28,204 bases of DNA from contig CAYTSB010000007.1 in the NCBI GenBank assembly GCA_964440405.1, forward strand, positions 1 to 28,204. The letters run 5' to 3'. The stretch is from DAOSVX01 sp964440405 (GTDB taxonomy: Bacteria > Bacillota_I > Bacilli_A > RF39 > UBA660). The notes beneath the pieces are model-generated. The model saw only the letters and a list, made by a program, of their open reading frames with translations. It was not told the DNA's origin and searched no databases. The translations under genes were made by a program, and so were the position numbers. Positions within the stretch are counted from its first letter, which is position 1. Each line of letters opens with the position of its first letter. Below, one piece after another: positions 1 through 6,974 of this stretch.

Positions 1-15
1 AAAATTATGAATATA

Positions 16-573
16 CTATTCTTCTTTATATATAGAATTAAATAATTCCTCTTCCTCTTTATTTTCTTTTACTGAATTAATATTCGGTAAATCACTAATT
101 GAAGAAAGTCCGAAATAATCTAAAAAATCACTAGTTGTAGCATATAAGTTAGGCCTTCCGGCTTCTTTACTTTTACCAGTTTCCTTAACTAGCCCTTTCG
201 CAACTAATTTTCTAATCATCTGAGAAGTATTAACTCCTCTTAAGTTATCTACTTCTATTCTCGTTATTGGTTGATTATAAGCAATAATAACCAGTGTTTC
301 TAAAGCAGCATTGCTTAATAAATTACTTTCATTATTAGTAATTAATTTTTGATAATATTCCCTATGTTCTTTTTTTGTAGTTAATTTAAAGGCATCACCA
401 AGGTAATTAATTCTAATCCCTCTTTGATCACTTTCATATGTTTCTTTTAACTCTTTAAGCAGAGTTTTAGCACTATCTAAATCAATATTTAAAATATCAC
501 AAACTTGATTTAAAGTTAATCCCTCATCACCAACAACAAATAGCAGTCCTTCTAAAATTCCTTGTAAATTCAC
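16..573 (-). CDS. scpB: Segregation and condensation protein B (ScpB)
   Basis: ScpB dimers bind the kleisin ScpA within the SMC-ScpAB condensin that compacts and separates bacterial chromosomes. The 185-residue product has the family's usual length. It opens with the typical ScpB start (NLQGILEGLLFVVGDEGLTL), which begins the first winged helix, and carries the second winged-helix hallmark LETLVIIAYNQPITR near residues 90-105, followed by GLVKETGKSKEAGRP. The start is a GTG at 573, only 4 bases after the scpA stop, and its Shine-Dalgarno is weak, so translation is probably coupled to scpA. It is the last gene of the unit that starts near 2214. The acidic tail (KEEEEL) is ordinary. Identification is from family motifs and from the adjacent scpA. 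Confidence 0.95.
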   Translation of the reverse strand: MNLQGILEGLLFVVGDEGLTLNQVCDILNIDLDSAKTLLKELKETYESDQRGIRINYLGDAFKLTTKKEHREYYQKLITNNESNLLSNAALETLVIIAYNQPITRIEVDNLRGVNTSQMIRKLVAKGLVKETGKSKEAGRPNLYATTSDFLDYFGLSSISDLPNINSVKENKEEEELFNSIYKEE

Positions 574-577
574 AATA

Positions 578-1291
578 TCATCTCGCTTCTATAGTTATAT
601 CACAAAAATTATCTTTTTGATTGATTATTATTTCACTGTTCTTAGTCATTTCTAAAATAGAAAGGAAAGTAACAATGAGATAGTCTTTGTTTCGATTATC
701 AAATAACTCAAAAAAAGATATTTGTTTTTTTGCTTTTAAAATAACTCTGATATTAGCTATTCTCTCTTCAACACTGTACTCTTTTCTAGTTATTTTAGTA
801 TTTAAGGGTTTTTGATATTCATGACGTTCTAAAAATTTCTGAAAAGCATTTAAAAGATCATCGATGTTTAAGATATTTTTCATATCCAAGTCTTTTTCTT
901 TATATTCTAAAATATTTTCAGGCAGTTTGGTATAAACTTCACTTCTTTTAAATTCTAAAACTCTAAAATCATTACTAATATCTTTATACTTTTGATATTC
1001 TATTAACTTCTTTTTTAAATCCTCTTCGGTATTAATTTCAAATTCCTCTTCATCTTCTAAGGGAATATTTAAAATAATCTTACTTTTAAGATGAACAAGT
1101 TCACTAGCCATTACTAAGTATTCTGATGCAACATCAATATTTAAATCTTTCATCTCATGAATAAATTTTAAATATTCATCAATAATAACCGAAGTATTAA
1201 TCGTAGTTATATCCATCTTGTTTTCTTTTATTAAATGTAAAAGTAAATCCAACGGACCTTCGAAATCATTTATTTTAAATTGATAATTCAT
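578..1291 (-). CDS. scpA: Segregation and condensation protein A (ScpA, kleisin)
   Basis: ScpA is the kleisin that bridges SMC heads and recruits ScpB. The N-terminal signature FEGPLDLLLHLI lies at residues 11-22, followed by DITTINTSVIIDEYL and an acidic linker (LEDEEEFEINTEEDL) near residue 80. The C-terminal winged helix comes last. I place the start at the ATG at 1291, not at an in-frame ATG at 1315. The 1291 start has an AAGAAGTG ribosome-binding site 6-7 bases upstream and leaves a 14-base gap to the preceding gene. The 1315 codon lies inside the end of that gene and has no such site. The product is 237 residues, normal for the family. Its stop is UGA. Confidence 0.95.
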   Translation of the reverse strand: MNYQFKINDFEGPLDLLLHLIKENKMDITTINTSVIIDEYLKFIHEMKDLNIDVASEYLVMASELVHLKSKIILNIPLEDEEEFEINTEEDLKKKLIEYQKYKDISNDFRVLEFKRSEVYTKLPENILEYKEKDLDMKNILNIDDLLNAFQKFLERHEYQKPLNTKITRKEYSVEERIANIRVILKAKKQISFFELFDNRNKDYLIVTFLSILEMTKNSEIIINQKDNFCDITIEAR

Positions 1292-1305
1292 TGTAATCAC
1301 TTCTT

Positions 1306-2214
1306 TTACTGACAATTATATCTCATTGCTTCTAATTCAAAATTAACTACTTTTGATGGGGTGTTTTGTGAAAAATAAACTGGATAGTTAGATTTAAAAG
1401 CAGTAGCAATTATTAAATCAATACTGGTATTATAAACAAAATTGTTGTCTTTAGCAACTACTGAAGAAGTTATCCCGCTAATATTATTAAATGATTGATT
1501 TCTTTCTTTATAAGCATTTAAAACACTAGAATATTCCTCTAAATTGCTATTTGTATAATTATAAATATGTTCAATACCTGTAAGTTTATCTTCATTAAAA
1601 GTATAAGTTATTTTGGATTCGCCATTAATACAAGTTAATATACTATCTTTTATTTCAATGATTGGATAATTAGCAATAGCTATTTCTCTAACTAAAAAGG
1701 TTTTAGATGAAGTATAACTGGCATTATTGATTTCCAAAATATAACTACCCTGACCATTAGTTAATAGCTCTTTACCAATAACTTTTACTCTTTCCAAGAG
1801 AGTTTTATCTGAATTATATAACTCAAGATAATATTTTGAATCATTAAAATTAATCAAATTACTGTTTTTATTTTCAATATCTAATGTTAGATTGTAATCA
1901 GTATTATAATTTAATTTAACATTACTAAACACTAAATTATTAAAAGATATAACTGGATTAGTACTTAGTTCGTAATAAACTAATTCTTCAGAATTGTCTT
2001 TGTCATCTTTATCTTTATCACTAGGTTTTATCTCATTATTAGGAGTTGCTTTTTTTAATTCATCAAGATAATCAGTAATATTTGGCAAGAATATAACAGT
2101 TAGCAATAATACCATCATAAAAATAATTACTCCAACCGGACTTTTTTTACTATTATTTTTAAGTTTGCCTAAATCCTTACTTTCCAATTTTTCATTATTT
2201 TGATTATTATCCAT
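1306..2214 (-). CDS. Membrane-anchored extracytoplasmic protein of unknown function
   Basis: I do not recognise this 302-residue protein. A basic cytoplasmic N-terminus (about residues 1-25) leads into one transmembrane helix at about 27-45 (VGVIIFMMVLLLTVIFL), then a charged low-complexity linker rich in Asp and Lys (about 62-76). The remaining ~225 residues are rich in Asn, Ser, Thr and Tyr and look beta-rich, suggesting an outward-facing globular part. Two Cys in the C-terminal half (in LTCING and the final NCQ) could form a disulfide. A GAGGGAT ribosome-binding site precedes the ATG. It is first in the transcription unit leading into scpA-scpB, and its stop overlaps an in-frame ATG of scpA that is probably not used. 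Shared transcription does not prove shared function. Confidence 0.8.
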   Translation of the reverse strand: MDNNQNNEKLESKDLGKLKNNSKKSPVGVIIFMMVLLLTVIFLPNITDYLDELKKATPNNEIKPSDKDKDDKDNSEELVYYELSTNPVISFNNLVFSNVKLNYNTDYNLTLDIENKNSNLINFNDSKYYLELYNSDKTLLERVKVIGKELLTNGQGSYILEINNASYTSSKTFLVREIAIANYPIIEIKDSILTCINGESKITYTFNEDKLTGIEHIYNYTNSNLEEYSSVLNAYKERNQSFNNISGITSSVVAKDNNFVYNTSIDLIIATAFKSNYPVYFSQNTPSKVVNFELEAMRYNCQ

Positions 2215-2238
2215 ATTTATCCCTCAAATTCTATATTC

Positions 2239-2267
2239 ATTATATCAAATATCAATATTTATTGCAA
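2239..2267 (-). promoter_or_regulatory. Sigma-A promoter for the membrane protein-scpA-scpB unit
   Basis: On the minus strand the -35 is TTGCAA (2262-2267) and the -10 is a perfect TATAAT (2239-2244), separated by exactly 17 bases. It lies 25 bases upstream of the ATG at 2214. Confidence 0.7.
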
Positions 2268-2270
2268 AGA

Positions 2271-2292
2271 AAAAAGAGGTTAACCCTCCTTC
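2271..2292 (-). terminator. Putative terminator of the two micro-genes
   Basis: On the minus strand GAGG and CCTC pair around GTTAA and are followed by a run of T. The stem is short (4 bp, slightly extendable) and overlaps the stop of the 40-codon gene, so its strength is uncertain. Confidence 0.4.
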
Positions 2293-2413
2293 AATAAAAA
2301 ACTATTGTGCTTAAAATAATTGCGAGTAAAATATATAAAATTATTATTATTAAGCCATTATTCAATCCACAAGATTTATTACAACATTCCTTTTTTGACT
2401 TATTATAACTCAT
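2291..2413 (-). CDS. Tiny hydrophobic Cys-rich peptide, possible YjcZ-like sporulation peptide
   Basis: This 40-codon gene encodes MSYNKSKKECC NKSCGLNNG and then a ~20-residue hydrophobic segment (LIIIILYILLAIILSTIVFY). It has an excellent ribosome-binding site (GGGAGG, 7 bases before the ATG), a single predicted membrane helix and three Cys in its N-terminal half. The architecture, a short Cys/Gly-rich head followed by one hydrophobic helix, resembles the YjcZ/YtgA-like micro-proteins of spore formers. Similarity at this length is suggestive only. It lies 25 bases downstream of a second peptide of the same design on the same strand, probably co-transcribed. Coding status rests on the ribosome-binding site, the membrane helix and the paired arrangement. 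Confidence 0.6.
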   Translation of the reverse strand: MSYNKSKKECCNKSCGLNNGLIIIILYILLAIILSTIVFY

Positions 2414-2438
2414 GGGACACCTCCCTTATATTGAAAGA

Positions 2439-2528
2439 CTAAATATATGCTCCTACAATGATTATAAGTAAAATGAATAGAACTAAAATAATTGCTGGTC
2501 CTAAACATCCACATCCACGTGCATTCAT
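2439..2528 (-). CDS. 29-residue YjcZ-like sporulation peptide
   Basis: The predicted peptide is MNARGCGCLGPA followed by IILVLFILLIIIVGAYI, 29 residues in all. A GCGC motif, a Gly/Pro turn and one hydrophobic helix ending in a small polar tip is the pattern of the YjcZ family of sporulation micro-proteins, which are usually 25-50 residues and often missed by gene callers. A strong AAGGAGG ribosome-binding site sits 6-7 bases before the ATG. The -10-like element CATACAAT lies 33 bases upstream and fits mother-cell sporulation sigma factors. The gene is divergent from prsA and is followed by a second peptide of similar design. The function of the family is not well defined; a spore-coat or forespore membrane role is inferred from family knowledge. 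Confidence 0.7.
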   Translation of the reverse strand: MNARGCGCLGPAIILVLFILLIIIVGAYI

Positions 2529-2560
2529 AAATCATTCCTCCTTTTTTGTCTTTTCATTAT

Positions 2561-2569
2561 TATTGTATG
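2561..2569 (-). promoter_or_regulatory. Possible sigma-E/sigma-K -10 element for the micro-genes
   Basis: CATACAATA on the minus strand matches the -10 consensus of the mother-cell factors (CATACAAT for sigma-E; CATAnnnTA for sigma-K). No clear -35 is present at the expected distance. CACA lies about 15 bases upstream, near but not at the sigma-K spacing. No good TATAAT-type alternative was seen in this gap for the minus strand. Confidence 0.35.
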
Positions 2570-2599
2570 GTTAATTGTCAGTTATGTGAGTGCTATTTC

Positions 2600-2628
2600 T
2601 TGAAAAACATTAATATATTTGATATGAT
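2600..2628 (+). promoter_or_regulatory. Sigma-A promoter of prsA
   Basis: TTGAAA (2600-2605) and TATGAT (2623-2628) are separated by exactly 17 bases. They lie 23 bases upstream of the prsA ATG, which has an AAAGGAGG ribosome-binding site. Confidence 0.75.
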
Positions 2629-2651
2629 ATTTAGGTATAAAGGAGGATTAT

Positions 2652-3650
2652 ATGAAAAAGAAAATTTTAGTTTTAAGTCTATGCGTGTTCTTCTTAGCCG
2701 GATGTGGTAAAATACCAGTTTTAAAAAACGGTGAAGAAGCTGTTGTAACATTTGAGAAAGGAGAAGCCATTAGTGTTGATGATCTTTACGCTGAAATGAA
2801 GAATAACTATGCAATTGCTACTTTAATTGATATGATTGATGCTGAAATTCTAGCAAAAGAATATAAAGATGAAACCGAAGATAAAGTAACTTATGTTAAA
2901 AATTACATTGAAGCATTTAAAGCCAATTTTGAAGATGATGCAACTTATTCTCAAGCAATGAAATATTATTATGGTGCTAATGATGAAAATGAATTGGAAG
3001 AAGTAATTGGTTTATATTATCTAAAGGATTTAGCAACAACTGATTATGCTAAAACACTTATATCTAATAAAGATATTAAAAATTATTATAAAAACACCAC
3101 TAAGGGTGATATTAAATGCAGTCATATTCTAATTGCCATCGATACAGATGAAAATATGAATGATAGCCAAAAAGCTGCTGCTAAAGAAAAAGCATTAAAT
3201 GAAGCTAAAGCGCTTATTAAAGAATTAGAGGCATCTAAAAATGTTAGTACCTTATTTGCTACTTTAGCTAAAGAAAAATCTGATGATACAGCAAGTGCTA
3301 AAGACGGTGGTGACTTAGGATATTTTAATATTGATGAGATGTATGATGAATTCGAAAAAGCTGCTTATGCTTTAAAAAAAGGTGAATATACAAAGACTCC
3401 CGTTGAAACAACTGCTGGATATCATATCATTTTAAAAGTTGATGAAAAAGAAAAACCTAGTTTAGAAAAAGCCAAGGATGCAATTATTACAACATTAGCC
3501 GAAAAGAAAAAAGAAGATGAAGCAACTATTCAAGTTGACGCTTTGACTAAATTAAGAAAAACTTATGGCTTTAAAATTGAAGATTCTGAACTTAACAAAC
3601 AATATTCAACTTACATTAAAAACTTAATTTCTAGTTTAAATACTCAATAA
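2652..3650 (+). CDS. prsA: Peptidyl-prolyl cis/trans isomerase lipoprotein PrsA (foldase)
   Basis: PrsA is a lipid-anchored foldase on the outer face of the membrane that helps secreted proteins fold. A lipoprotein signal peptide ends in the lipobox LAGC with the lipidated Cys at residue 18. An N-terminal helical chaperone lobe (about 40-150) precedes a parvulin PpiC domain at about 152-265, with the family motifs CSHILI, the DGGDLGYF core and the closing AGYHIILKVDE. A Lys/Glu-rich C-terminal helical segment follows, so the domain order is that of PrsA (usual length 280-330; here 332). It is a single-gene unit with its own promoter, converging on recX through a shared terminator. A 79-base stretch of this gene (3418-3496) recurs at 95% identity at 6707-6785 on the minus strand. 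Confidence 0.93.
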   Translation: MKKKILVLSLCVFFLAGCGKIPVLKNGEEAVVTFEKGEAISVDDLYAEMKNNYAIATLIDMIDAEILAKEYKDETEDKVTYVKNYIEAFKANFEDDATYSQAMKYYYGANDENELEEVIGLYYLKDLATTDYAKTLISNKDIKNYYKNTTKGDIKCSHILIAIDTDENMNDSQKAAAKEKALNEAKALIKELEASKNVSTLFATLAKEKSDDTASAKDGGDLGYFNIDEMYDEFEKAAYALKKGEYTKTPVETTAGYHIILKVDEKEKPSLEKAKDAIITTLAEKKKEDEATIQVDALTKLRKTYGFKIEDSELNKQYSTYIKNLISSLNTQ

Positions 3651-3657
3651 AAAAAAC

Positions 3658-3686
3658 AAAAAATCTACATCAATTGTAGATTTTTT
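3658..3686. terminator. Bidirectional terminator between prsA and recX
   Basis: AAAAAATCTACA (3658-3669) and TGTAGATTTTTT (3675-3686) form a perfect 12-bp inverted repeat around TCAAT. U-runs are available in both directions, so it can end both prsA (+) and recX (-) transcripts. Confidence 0.9.
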
Positions 3687-4445
3687 TTAATTTAAATATT
3701 TATTAATAATATCACTACTATAACCTTTATTATATAGTTTTTGTCTTAAATAAAATTCTAATTTAGTTTTATCATATTTAGATGATAATTTTCTTTTTAA
3801 AACTTCAATATCCTTTTTAATTTTAGTTTCATCATTAAAATGAATCTTATCTATCAATTCACTAAACAGTTCGTAATTATAGCCTAAATTATTTAAAAAT
3901 ACAACGGTTTTTTCTTTAAATACTTTCTCTGAATCTTTTTTATTCAAAGCTACTCTTTTATTAATTATTTTAGTTAATCTATCCCGCCAAGTTTTAATGT
4001 TTATTTTAATTAAATAAGCATTAATTTCTTCATCATTAAATCCCAAATTATTTAATAGCAGTTTAATTTTAAAAGGACCATTATTACTGAATTTAAGTTG
4101 ATCATTAATAAAGCTTTCTAAATATAATTTATGGTTGATAAAGCCTTCTTTTTTAAGCTTATTAATTGTCTTTTCAATTAAATCATCATTATATTCATGC
4201 TTTTCTAAATATTTAATAATTTCTTTTTTACTTCTTAATCTGGTATTAATATATTTAACTGCTTTATAGTAAGCACTGAATTCATCATTTAAGGCAGTTA
4301 TTTCTGATAATAGAGATTTATCAAGATCCTCTTTATATAAAAGATTGTATTTAACAATAATATCATCATATAGAATAATTTTAGCATTGTTCAATTCTAT
4401 TTCGTAACGATTATCCTTTAATTTCTTATATTTAACTATTTTCAT
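3687..4445 (-). CDS. recX: RecX family regulator of RecA
   Basis: RecX binds RecA filaments and modulates recombination. The product is 252 residues and entirely helical and Lys-rich in character, with the repeated three-helix RecX modules. The family element YINTRLRSKKEIIKYLEKHEY lies near residues 64-84, followed by KLKKEGFINHKLYLESFINDQL and a later copy near the C-terminus (LRQKLYNKGYSSDIINKYL). I start it at the ATG at 4445, which has GGAG about 12 bases upstream. An alternative GTG at 4463 is in frame but lies inside the preceding gene and lacks a site. It overlaps the end of the DHH gene by 14 bases, implying coupling. It is the last gene of the ackA-nrnA-recX unit. Confidence 0.85.
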   Translation of the reverse strand: MKIVKYKKLKDNRYEIELNNAKIILYDDIIVKYNLLYKEDLDKSLLSEITALNDEFSAYYKAVKYINTRLRSKKEIIKYLEKHEYNDDLIEKTINKLKKEGFINHKLYLESFINDQLKFSNNGPFKIKLLLNNLGFNDEEINAYLIKINIKTWRDRLTKIINKRVALNKKDSEKVFKEKTVVFLNNLGYNYELFSELIDKIHFNDETKIKKDIEVLKRKLSSKYDKTKLEFYLRQKLYNKGYSSDIINKYLN

Positions 4446-5406
4446 GCTTTTTATATTCTCCACACCAAGTATCTAATTCTTCAAGTAACTTATCAACATC
4501 ACTGCCATCTTTAATTCTACATCCTGATGCTAAACGATGACCTCCGCCATTATATTTAGTTGCTATTTCATTAATGGGAATTTCTTTAGAGCGAATATTA
4601 ATTTTATGTAATTCGTTTTTCTGATCATAAACAACAAATGCCCAAACATCTATTTCTTTTATATAGTTAAAAGAATTAATTAGATTAGAAGGACTGGATA
4701 AATCAACTCCATATTTAGTAATAGTCTCATTATCTATTTTTAAATAAGCAAAGCCACTCTCATTAACTATTAAATTTTCAGATATATATCCTCTAAATCT
4801 CATTTCAGCTAAAGGCCTTTCATATAAATTAGAGTATAAACTTTGAATATTTAAATTACTTCTATCTAGTAATTCCTTAATTAAACCAAATGTTTTAGCA
4901 GTCGTTATTGGTAACAGGAATCTTTCACTGTCTGATACTACTCCTAAAAATAAATTAGCTGCAATACTATCATTAATTTTCAGTTTAGTAGTTAAAATTA
5001 ATTCAATAATCATTTGACAGGTACTGGAAGCTGTTTCATCAATCCACTCCACTTCACCATATTTTACCTCAAAAGGATGATGATCTATTTTAATAATTTC
5101 TTTAAATAAACTAGAATTTGCTCCATCAATCCGATTACTGTTTGGTAAATCTAACATAATTAACAAAGCATTATCAATTTCATCATCACTAAGACGATCT
5201 AAATGACCAAAGTATTTAAATCGGGAAACTCCTAAACCAACTGCTTTAACATTTTTATTAGGAAATGTTAGTTTGATTGAATCACGAAGACTAATCTCAC
5301 TTGCTACAGCATCCGGATCCGGTCCAATATGTCTGGCAATAACAATTGTGTCGTATTTCTTTATTTTTTTATATATTTTTTTACATATTGAATTTATATT
5401 AATCAC
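4432..5406 (-). CDS. nrnA: DHH/DHHA1 phosphoesterase, NrnA-like (oligoribonuclease/pAp phosphatase type)
   Basis: NrnA-type enzymes use a two-metal DHH site to degrade nano-RNAs and to dephosphorylate pAp. Metal-binding motifs appear in order: RHIGPDPDAVAS (25-36), the Asp of LDLPNSNRIDG (~86), IDHHPFE (~107-113) and the Asp of VVSDSERF (~158). The DHHA1 substrate-binding motif NGGGHRLASGCRI lies near the C-terminus. The length (about 320) is typical. The start is uncertain: the GTG at 5406 overlaps the Shine-Dalgarno AAAGGAG itself, an upstream in-frame stop excludes anything longer, and no ATG occurs before the first motif. The codons at useful spacing are ATT (5403) and ATA (5397). The 5' end should be treated as provisional. 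NrnA is the best guess within the DHH superfamily. Confidence 0.85.
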   Translation of the reverse strand: MININSICKKIYKKIKKYDTIVIARHIGPDPDAVASEISLRDSIKLTFPNKNVKAVGLGVSRFKYFGHLDRLSDDEIDNALLIMLDLPNSNRIDGANSSLFKEIIKIDHHPFEVKYGEVEWIDETASSTCQMIIELILTTKLKINDSIAANLFLGVVSDSERFLLPITTAKTFGLIKELLDRSNLNIQSLYSNLYERPLAEMRFRGYISENLIVNESGFAYLKIDNETITKYGVDLSSPSNLINSFNYIKEIDVWAFVVYDQKNELHKINIRSKEIPINEIATKYNGGGHRLASGCRIKDGSDVDKLLEELDTWCGEYKKHENS

Positions 5407-5412
5407 TCCTTT

Positions 5413-6591
5413 TTATTTTACTAATTCATAAGTATCAGTTGCAATCATTAATTCTTCATTAGTTGGTACAATATAAACGGTTATTTTTGATTCTTTTGTA
5501 CTGATTAATCTAAATTCACCACGGACATTATTTGCTTCTTCGTCTAGAACAACTCCTAAAGATTTAATTTTTTCAATAACTGCTTTTCTGGTTAAGATAC
5601 TATTTTCACCTAAACCAGCAGTAAAACAGATAACATCTGCTCCATTTAAAATATTATTGTACATTGCAATATAGTTAGCTACTTTTTGCGCACTCATGGC
5701 TTGTAAAAGTTGACATTTTTCATTACCAGCTGTTGAAGCATCTTCAATGTCTCTGCTGTCGCTACTGATGCCACTAACGCCTAAAAAGCCACTCTTTTTA
5801 TTCAAATCATCCATTATCTCATCAATTGTTTTGTTTTCTTTTTTCATTATATAAGGAATTATACCCGGATCAATATCGCCACTTCTGGTACCCATAATAA
5901 CCCCTGCTAAAGGGGTAAAACCCATTGTTGTATCAACAACTTTACCAGAATTAATAGCAGCAATACTTGAACCATTTCCTAAATGGCATGAAATTACTTT
6001 TAAATCATTCCTTTTTAAATGCTCTGATATTTTTTTATTAATATAGCGATGACTTGTCCCATGAAAGCCATATTTTCTAACCCCATAATTAGTATACCAT
6101 TCATAAGGTACAGCATACATATACTCTTCTTTTTCCATTGTTTGATGAAATGCGGTATCAAATACTGCCACCATTGGGATATTTGGTAGAGATTTTTTAA
6201 AAGCATTAATTCCAACTATATTAGCCGGAATATGAAGCGGTGCCAAAGGTGCAAGTTCTTCAGCATCTTTCATTAATTCAGTAGTAATTAATGTTGATTT
6301 TTGATATTTGTCGCCACCATGAACAAGCCTATGGCCAATAGCATCTATTTCATCTAATGACTCAATAACTTTATTAGCAATTAATTCTTTAATTAAAATT
6401 TCAACTGCCACTTCATGATTAGGTAGGTTTTCTTCTTTCTTTATCTTTTCACCATTAAACTTAATGGTATATATTCCCCCTGGAATACCTATTTTCTCAA
6501 ATACTCCATTTACTAATTCCTTTTCTTCTGGTAATTCAAATAAAGTAAATTTTAAAGATGAACTGCCAGCATTAACCGATAATATTTTCAT
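5413..6591 (-). CDS. ackA: Acetate kinase
   Basis: The enzyme interconverts acetyl phosphate + ADP and acetate + ATP, giving substrate-level ATP in fermentation. The 392-residue product shows the ASKHA-fold acetate kinase signatures in order: MKILSVNAGSSSLKF at the N-terminus, HRLVHGG (~88-94), VAVFDTAFHQTM (~140-151), YGFHGTSHRYI (~175-185), SCHLGNGSS (~200), the GFTPLAGVIMGTRSGDIDP block (~223-241) and FTAGLGENS near 325. I start at the ATG at 6591 because GAGGTGG lies 4-5 bases upstream; a longer frame from 6618 adds nine residues without family support. It heads the unit ackA-nrnA-recX, with only about 6 bases to the next gene. No pta gene is in the window. Confidence 0.97.
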   Translation of the reverse strand: MKILSVNAGSSSLKFTLFELPEEKELVNGVFEKIGIPGGIYTIKFNGEKIKKEENLPNHEVAVEILIKELIANKVIESLDEIDAIGHRLVHGGDKYQKSTLITTELMKDAEELAPLAPLHIPANIVGINAFKKSLPNIPMVAVFDTAFHQTMEKEEYMYAVPYEWYTNYGVRKYGFHGTSHRYINKKISEHLKRNDLKVISCHLGNGSSIAAINSGKVVDTTMGFTPLAGVIMGTRSGDIDPGIIPYIMKKENKTIDEIMDDLNKKSGFLGVSGISSDSRDIEDASTAGNEKCQLLQAMSAQKVANYIAMYNNILNGADVICFTAGLGENSILTRKAVIEKIKSLGVVLDEEANNVRGEFRLISTKESKITVYIVPTNEELMIATDTYELVK

Positions 6592-6607
6592 TTTCCACCT
6601 CAAACAT

Positions 6608-6613
6608 ATTATA
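6608..6613 (-). promoter_or_regulatory. Possible -10 element of ackA
   Basis: A perfect TATAAT lies 16 bases upstream of the ackA ATG. This would give a leader of about 10 bases that is mostly the ribosome-binding site. No convincing -35 is seen. Confidence 0.4.
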
Positions 6614-6648
6614 CACAAAAAAGAAGAAGATTGCTATAACAATTAAAA

Positions 6649-6670
6649 ACTTGAAATGTATAATTCAAGT
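6649..6670. repeat. Perfect 7-bp inverted repeat upstream of ackA
   Basis: ACTTGAA (6649-6655) and TTCAAGT (6664-6670) flank 8 AT bases. No U-run follows on either strand, so it looks more like an operator dyad than a terminator. Its role is unknown. Confidence 0.35.
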
Positions 6671-6706
6671 GATAATGTAAAATACTAAGATTAATCCAGT
6701 TATTTA

Positions 6707-6832
6707 AATGTTGTAATAATTGCATCCTTGGCTTTATCTAAATTAGATTTTTCTTTTTCATCAACTTTTAAAATGATATGATATCTTCGAAAGTTTTTCT
6801 ATATATTCTTCTACTTTTTCAATTTGATTCAT
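6707..6832 (-). pseudogene. Remnant containing a prsA fragment
   Basis: On the minus strand, 6785-6707 matches prsA positions 3418-3496 over 79 bases with 4 mismatches and no gaps. In the prsA frame it reads YHIILKVDEKEKSKLDKAKD AIITTFK and then stops. All mismatches change amino acids (Pro to Ser, Ser to Lys, Glu to Asp). Just upstream, an ATG at 6832 with a good GGTGG site opens MNQIEKVEEYIEKLSK in another frame, which hits a UGA at 6761-6763. One frameshift would be needed to join the two parts. Homology ends abruptly on both sides. This looks like debris of a second prsA-like gene or a short ectopic duplication. A translated 23-residue peptide from 6832 cannot be excluded. Confidence 0.7.
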
Positions 6833-6870
6833 TTTCCACCTTTTTTTAATTTTGTTTTTTCCATAGTAAC

Positions 6871-6901
6871 AAAAAAGCAGACTAAATTATTTATCTACTT
6901 T
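6871..6901 (-). terminator. Likely terminator of the tRNA-Thr transcript
   Basis: On the minus strand AAAGTAGA and TCTGCTTT form an 8-bp stem (one G-U pair) around a 12-base loop, followed by more T. Confidence 0.45.
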
Positions 6902-6940
6902 GATTATATATTTAATTCTAAAATTAAAGTTTTATATTAA

Positions 6941-6963
6941 GTTTAAACTTTTTTAGTTTAAAC
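6941..6963. repeat. 9-bp perfect hairpin just downstream of tRNA-Thr
   Basis: GTTTAAACT (6941-6949) and AGTTTAAAC (6955-6963) pair around five bases. It begins 11 bases after the tRNA CCA end and has no U-run of its own. It occupies the same position as the proximal hairpins behind tRNA-Leu and tRNA-Ile. Confidence 0.5.
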
Positions 6964-6974
6964 GGACTTACTAA

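Noticed and set aside
6015..6215. 66-codon minus-strand frame inside ackA
   Set aside because: It overlaps conserved acetate kinase motifs in another frame and has no ribosome-binding site.
6464..6646. 60-codon plus-strand frame over the ackA 5' end
   Set aside because: Antisense to ackA and its promoter, with no ribosome-binding site or family resemblance.
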